8,391 nt of DNA. It comes from an uncultured bacterium (GTDB lineage Bacteria > Bdellovibrionota_C > UBA2361 > CAKMMH01). The stretch covers positions 1-8,391 of the forward strand of contig CAKMMH010000071.1 of the NCBI GenBank assembly GCA_927798255.1, read 5' to 3'. The notes beneath the pieces were generated by a model. The model ran no database searches. It was not told the DNA's origin and saw only the letters and a list, made by a program, of their open reading frames with translations. Every line of letters begins with the position of its first letter. Position 1 is the first letter of the stretch. The position numbers were made by a program, and so were the translations under genes. Shown in pieces: positions 5,220 through 8,391 of this stretch.

Positions 5220-7304
5220 ATGAAGAAATTTCAGATTCAAGGGCAAGATTTTGTATTAGCACTTTTTGTGCTATCAATTACCGCAATGCTTGTAATACCA
5301 CTTCCTACAAGTATGCTTGATTTCTTGCTTGTTATTAACATTTCATTTTCATTGCTTCTTTTACTTGCTGGATTATATATGCCAAATGCGTTGGCATTAA
5401 TTTCTTTTCCTTCACTTCTTTTATTAACAACACTTTTTAGATTAGGTTTAAATGTAGCATCTACAAGATTAATTTTGAGCCAAGGAGATGCAGGCCATGT
5501 TATTGAGGCTTTCGGTACATTCTTAATTAGAGGTGAAGTAACAATTGGTGTTATTATATTTTTAATAATAACAATTGTAAATTTTATAGTTATCGCAAAA
5601 GGTGCAAATCGTGTATCAGAGATTACAGCAAGATTTTCACTAGAATCGCTTCCTGGAAAACAAATGGCAATAGACTCTGATCTTCGTTCAGGAGTCATTG
5701 ATGTTAATCAAGCTAGAAAAAGAAGAGATGACTTAAGAAAAGAATCACAGCTTTATGCTGCTATGGACGGAGCGATGAAATTTATTCAAGGTGATGCAAT
5801 TGCGGGCTTCTTTATAACACTTACAAATATTATAGGTGGTTTGTATATAAGTTTAAGAGGTGGAATGAGCCTTGGTGAAGCTGTAGAAACTTATACAACG
5901 TTAACTGTAGGTGATGGATTAGTTAGTCAAATTCCTGCGCTTTTAATATCAATATGCGCTGGTATCGTTGTTACAAGAGTTAGCTCAGGTGAAAATTCAA
6001 CACTTGGTAAAGAACTTCAAGGACAACTTCTTAGTAGTCCAAGTATTATAATGTTTACAGGTTTTGTACTATTTTTCTTTGCTATACTCCCAGGACTTCC
6101 TGCATTACAATTTATAAGTGTTGGGGCGTTCTTAATAAGTGTTGGTTTATATTTAAATTACAAAAAAAGAGAAAGTACAAGAAATGTGGAGTTTCTTCCA
6201 ATATCAGTTCTAAGGGCAAATCGAGAATTGTTAGAAAGCGATAACAGTAAAATACAAAATGTATTTCAAATATTTATAGATAAAGAGTTTGGAAGTTACG
6301 TAAATGATAACTCACTTTCTATTTTACAGAAATGTAATGAGTATAAGGAAAATTTTAAAAAAATGACAGGTTTCGAGTTTCCTCAATTTAAATTTGTCAT
6401 AAAAAATGAAATATTAAAAAATGCATTTAAAGTTTATAAATTGAACACGCTTGTCGTAGAATCTAGTTTTAAAGATGACATGATATATTTAAATATTAAT
6501 AAATCTGAGCTTCCAATTTTGGGATTAAAAGATTTTGTTGAGGATTATCATCCTATATATGGAAATAAACTTTATGGCGTTATTAAAAATACATATACAA
6601 GTTTGTTATGTGAAGAAACTGATTTAATGTATTATGATAAAATCGATTGGATTTTATTAAATATTGCAAGTTTTTGCATTGATAATCCAATAGAGTTTTT
6701 TAGCATTTCGGATATTACAAAAGTGTTGAAAGATATAGAAAAAGATTATCCAGAGATAATAAAAGATTTGTTTTCTATACCAAAAGTAAATAGTGCAAAA
6801 ATTTTCAAAGTATATGCTGAGCTCATGAGACAAGAGATATTTTATATATCACATAAAGAAATTTTAGAAGGTATTATTTCATATTTTAATGGTTATAATG
6901 TATCTGACGAATCTGATTTTGATGTATTTAATATTGTAAATTACATAAGGCAAAGTAAAAAATTACATGTTACGTATAATTCAATTTATAAAGATAAAAG
7001 AATAAAACTTTGTAGTATTTCAGATGAACTTCAAGAAACTTTTGAAGAAATGATACCACAAGTTTATGAGGGAAGTGTTAATTTAGATTTAAAAGATTTT
7101 GGGGTAATTAAGAATAATATTGTGGCACTTCAAAGACCATATTTAGAAAAAGGTGTAACAAGCTTTTCGATAGTTAGTTCTAAAGAGTTAATACCTGTTA
7201 TATATAGTGTACTTAAGATTTTTCAATTAAAGATTAATATAGTAGAATTTGATGAGTTAACATCTGATTTAAAAATAGAACATATTGGAATTTGGAGAAA
7301 ATGA
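5220..7304 (+). CDS. sctV: Type III secretion export-gate protein SctV (FlhA/LcrD family)
   Basis: Inner-membrane export gate whose family forms a nonameric ring under the type III export apparatus. Seen: about eight hydrophobic segments in residues 10-315 and the FHIPEP loop near 131-192. The loop has RFSLESLPGKQMAIDSDLRSG (from Arg138) and ESQLYAAMDGAMKFIQGDAIAG (from Glu175, with Lys187 and Asp192). The cytoplasmic domain (about 325-694) still shows the family pattern SISDITKVLKDIEKDYPEI, then SHKEILEGI and a Tyr-Ile-Arg segment. The 694 residues are full length. The wording ESQLY.AMDGAMKF and IVVTRV favours an injectisome SctV over flagellar FlhA, whose usual text is DFYGAMDGASKF; no flagellar gene is present. 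The cytoplasmic domain is much more divergent than the membrane domain. The start has no Shine-Dalgarno at normal distance (AGG abuts the ATG). The next gene starts one base after the stop. Confidence 0.93.
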   Translation: MKKFQIQGQDFVLALFVLSITAMLVIPLPTSMLDFLLVINISFSLLLLLAGLYMPNALALISFPSLLLLTTLFRLGLNVASTRLILSQGDAGHVIEAFGTFLIRGEVTIGVIIFLIITIVNFIVIAKGANRVSEITARFSLESLPGKQMAIDSDLRSGVIDVNQARKRRDDLRKESQLYAAMDGAMKFIQGDAIAGFFITLTNIIGGLYISLRGGMSLGEAVETYTTLTVGDGLVSQIPALLISICAGIVVTRVSSGENSTLGKELQGQLLSSPSIIMFTGFVLFFFAILPGLPALQFISVGAFLISVGLYLNYKKRESTRNVEFLPISVLRANRELLESDNSKIQNVFQIFIDKEFGSYVNDNSLSILQKCNEYKENFKKMTGFEFPQFKFVIKNEILKNAFKVYKLNTLVVESSFKDDMIYLNINKSELPILGLKDFVEDYHPIYGNKLYGVIKNTYTSLLCEETDLMYYDKIDWILLNIASFCIDNPIEFFSISDITKVLKDIEKDYPEIIKDLFSIPKVNSAKIFKVYAELMRQEIFYISHKEILEGIISYFNGYNVSDESDFDVFNIVNYIRQSKKLHVTYNSIYKDKRIKLCSISDELQETFEEMIPQVYEGSVNLDLKDFGVIKNNIVALQRPYLEKGVTSFSIVSSKELIPVIYSVLKIFQLKINIVEFDELTSDLKIEHIGIWRK
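7294..7298 (+). promoter_or_regulatory. Ribosome binding site inside the end of sctV for the kinase-like gene
   Basis: GGAGA lies in the last codons of sctV, about 8 bases before the ATG at 7306. It decides between two nearby ATGs. The one at 7301, overlapping the sctV stop as ATGA, reads into a stop after nine codons. The one at 7306 opens a frame to the window end. Confidence 0.7.
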
Positions 7305-7305
7305 T

Positions 7306-8391
7306 ATGGCTGATAATAATAATAGTTTAATAATTATTAATTCTATAAATGAGCTTTATAAAATAGAGTCTAGTATAGCTATTACAAATAGTTCTGAAAG
7401 TTTTAAAGCTGTTGAGATTAGTACAGGAAGAAGTGTGATTTTATCTGTATTAAAAAGAAAATTTAACGTTTATTTAGATCCTAAAGAAATCTCACAATTT
7501 TTAGATAGACTTAATAAGATTCAAACTTTTGGAAGTTCGCTTTCTTCATTAATTAGTTTTGGTGTTGATAAGGACGGAGTAGGGTATTCGGTATGTGCTA
7601 TTTCCTCGGTTAACTCGGTCTTATCTGGAACTATCAACTATGGTGAGGCAACTAGGCGTTTAGAAGCTGTTTTGCAGATTCTTATGAAAATGCATAAAGC
7701 AGATATAGCTTGTGGTGATATATGTAATGATTCATTTTTTATAAGTAGAGAAGGGAATATCGGATTATTAGCTATAAATGGGACTTACCCTAGAAAAAGT
7801 GATGAAAGCTTAACAAACAGTCATTATGCACTTCCTGATATTCATGAACCAATATCAATATTAAGTGATATCTATAGATTAGGAATACTTAGCTATAAAT
7901 TATTTTTAAATGATTATGATGCATATCCTTTTGATGAAAATAATAATTATATTCAATTAATTTCTTTAAATTGTGATATACCAAGTTATATCGATTTAGC
8001 AATAAAAACATGTTTAAGTGTAAATCCAGAGGGAAGATTTAGTAATGCTGAAGAGCTTTTTAATTATATTAAATCAGAGCGAGAAAAAGATTCATCAAAC
8101 GATAACTCCTTAACTTCTATAAATCCTACAAATGATGAGTTTTCAAAAGTTAAGGTGCTTAATGAAATAGCACTTAGAGAAGAAGTAAATAGTAAAAATA
8201 AAAAGATGAAGGCTACATTAGGCATTGTGGGAGTAGTCTTAATTGTATTTTTTGTGATTATCTTTTTAAGCCAAAATCGAGGAAGAGGTAATAATGGTGT
8301 ATTAAATATGAGAAGAAACACCGAAACAAGTGAAAGCCAGTTAAGAGAGCAAGAAGAAAAATTAAAAAGAATATACGATAGTGAAGATCCG
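7306..8391 (+). CDS. Membrane-anchored Ser/Thr pseudokinase (3' end cut by window)
   Basis: Protein-kinase fold with catalytic motifs eroded; 362 codons are visible without a stop. Aligned by eye with bacterial Hanks-type kinases: Y18 to E37 matches the glycine-loop strand pair, but every loop Gly is replaced (A25, T27, N28, S30). TGRSVILSVL (40-49) matches TGR.VALKVL with the VAIK Lys changed to Ser47. H130 to I146 matches H..GI.HGDL.P.NI, keeping Asp138 but with Cys136, Cys140 and Ser143 at the His, Lys and Asn sites. LLAING (154-159) stands where DFG should be. The structural landmarks remain: YALPD (174-178, APE region), SDIYRLGILSYKLF (187-200) and CLSVNPEGRFSNAEEL (236-251, Arg244). Then come a polar linker, one membrane segment (about 304-322) and the start of a charged coiled-coil-like region (340-355). 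A binding, non-catalytic role is inferred. Placement one base after sctV suggests co-translation with the export gate. The C-terminal domain is unseen. Confidence 0.82.
   Translation, partial: MADNNNSLIIINSINELYKIESSIAITNSSESFKAVEISTGRSVILSVLKRKFNVYLDPKEISQFLDRLNKIQTFGSSLSSLISFGVDKDGVGYSVCAISSVNSVLSGTINYGEATRRLEAVLQILMKMHKADIACGDICNDSFFISREGNIGLLAINGTYPRKSDESLTNSHYALPDIHEPISILSDIYRLGILSYKLFLNDYDAYPFDENNNYIQLISLNCDIPSYIDLAIKTCLSVNPEGRFSNAEELFNYIKSEREKDSSNDNSLTSINPTNDEFSKVKVLNEIALREEVNSKNKKMKATLGIVGVVLIVFFVIIFLSQNRGRGNNGVLNMRRNTETSESQLREQEEKLKRIYDSEDP

Noticed and set aside
5237..5698. Minus-strand open frame within sctV
   Set aside because: Antisense of the most conserved part of SctV; composition is an artefact of its codons.
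7301..7303. ATG overlapping the sctV stop (ATGA) as start of the next gene
   Set aside because: That frame stops after nine codons; the ATG at 7306 is the one that opens the long frame.
5220..7304. Flagellar FlhA instead of injectisome SctV
   Set aside because: Loop wording (ESQLY.AMDGAMKF, IVVTRV) fits SctV and no flagellar genes are nearby; some doubt remains without a tree.
8064..8321. Minus-strand open frame opposite the end of the kinase-like gene
   Set aside because: Antisense of the membrane segment and linker of a frame that is continuous over 362 codons with a good ribosome site.

Overview
The window is strongly AT-rich DNA (roughly 30% GC by eye, A/T-ending codons, AGA arginine) read with the ordinary bacterial code. 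All genes lie on the + strand and are tightly packed. The proteins are those of a double-membraned (Gram-negative-type) bacterium. Nothing fixes the lineage. A Tad pilus, an injectisome export gate and a degenerate Ser/Thr-kinase-like protein together suggest a low-GC host-associated or predatory lineage such as Myxococcota, Bdellovibrionota or PVC bacteria; this is inference only.

Layout. Positions 1-570 are the C-terminal part of a TadZ/CpaE MinD-like ATPase, cut by the window edge. A 173-base AT-rich leader with an inverted repeat precedes a small Flp pilin gene (744-917, 57 codons), which is easily missed because of its size. Then come cpaB/rcpC (936-1847), the motor ATPase tadA/cpaF (1866-3323), and the platform proteins tadB (3364-4293, GTG start) and tadC (4294-5154, starting directly after the tadB stop). 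A 65-base gap (5155-5219) carries two overlapping, mutually exclusive palindromes. After it lie a type III secretion export-gate gene, sctV (5220-7304), and, one base further on, an open frame to the window end (7306-8391). That frame encodes a membrane-anchored protein kinase fold with nearly all catalytic motifs lost.

How they work together. The first six genes form the inner-membrane and motor half of a Tad (type IVc) pilus: Flp is the fibre subunit, TadZ localises the machine, TadA powers it, TadB/TadC form the platform and CpaB is the periplasmic component. The secretin (RcpA/CpaC) and prepilin peptidase are not in the window. The last two genes belong to, or sit with, a type III secretion system. 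The most noteworthy points are the direct Tad-to-T3SS junction, the triple-arm palindrome placed exactly at it, and the pseudokinase apparently coupled to the export gate.

No RNA genes, insertion sequences, CRISPR arrays or phage genes were seen. There is no gene-free stretch over 300 bases.
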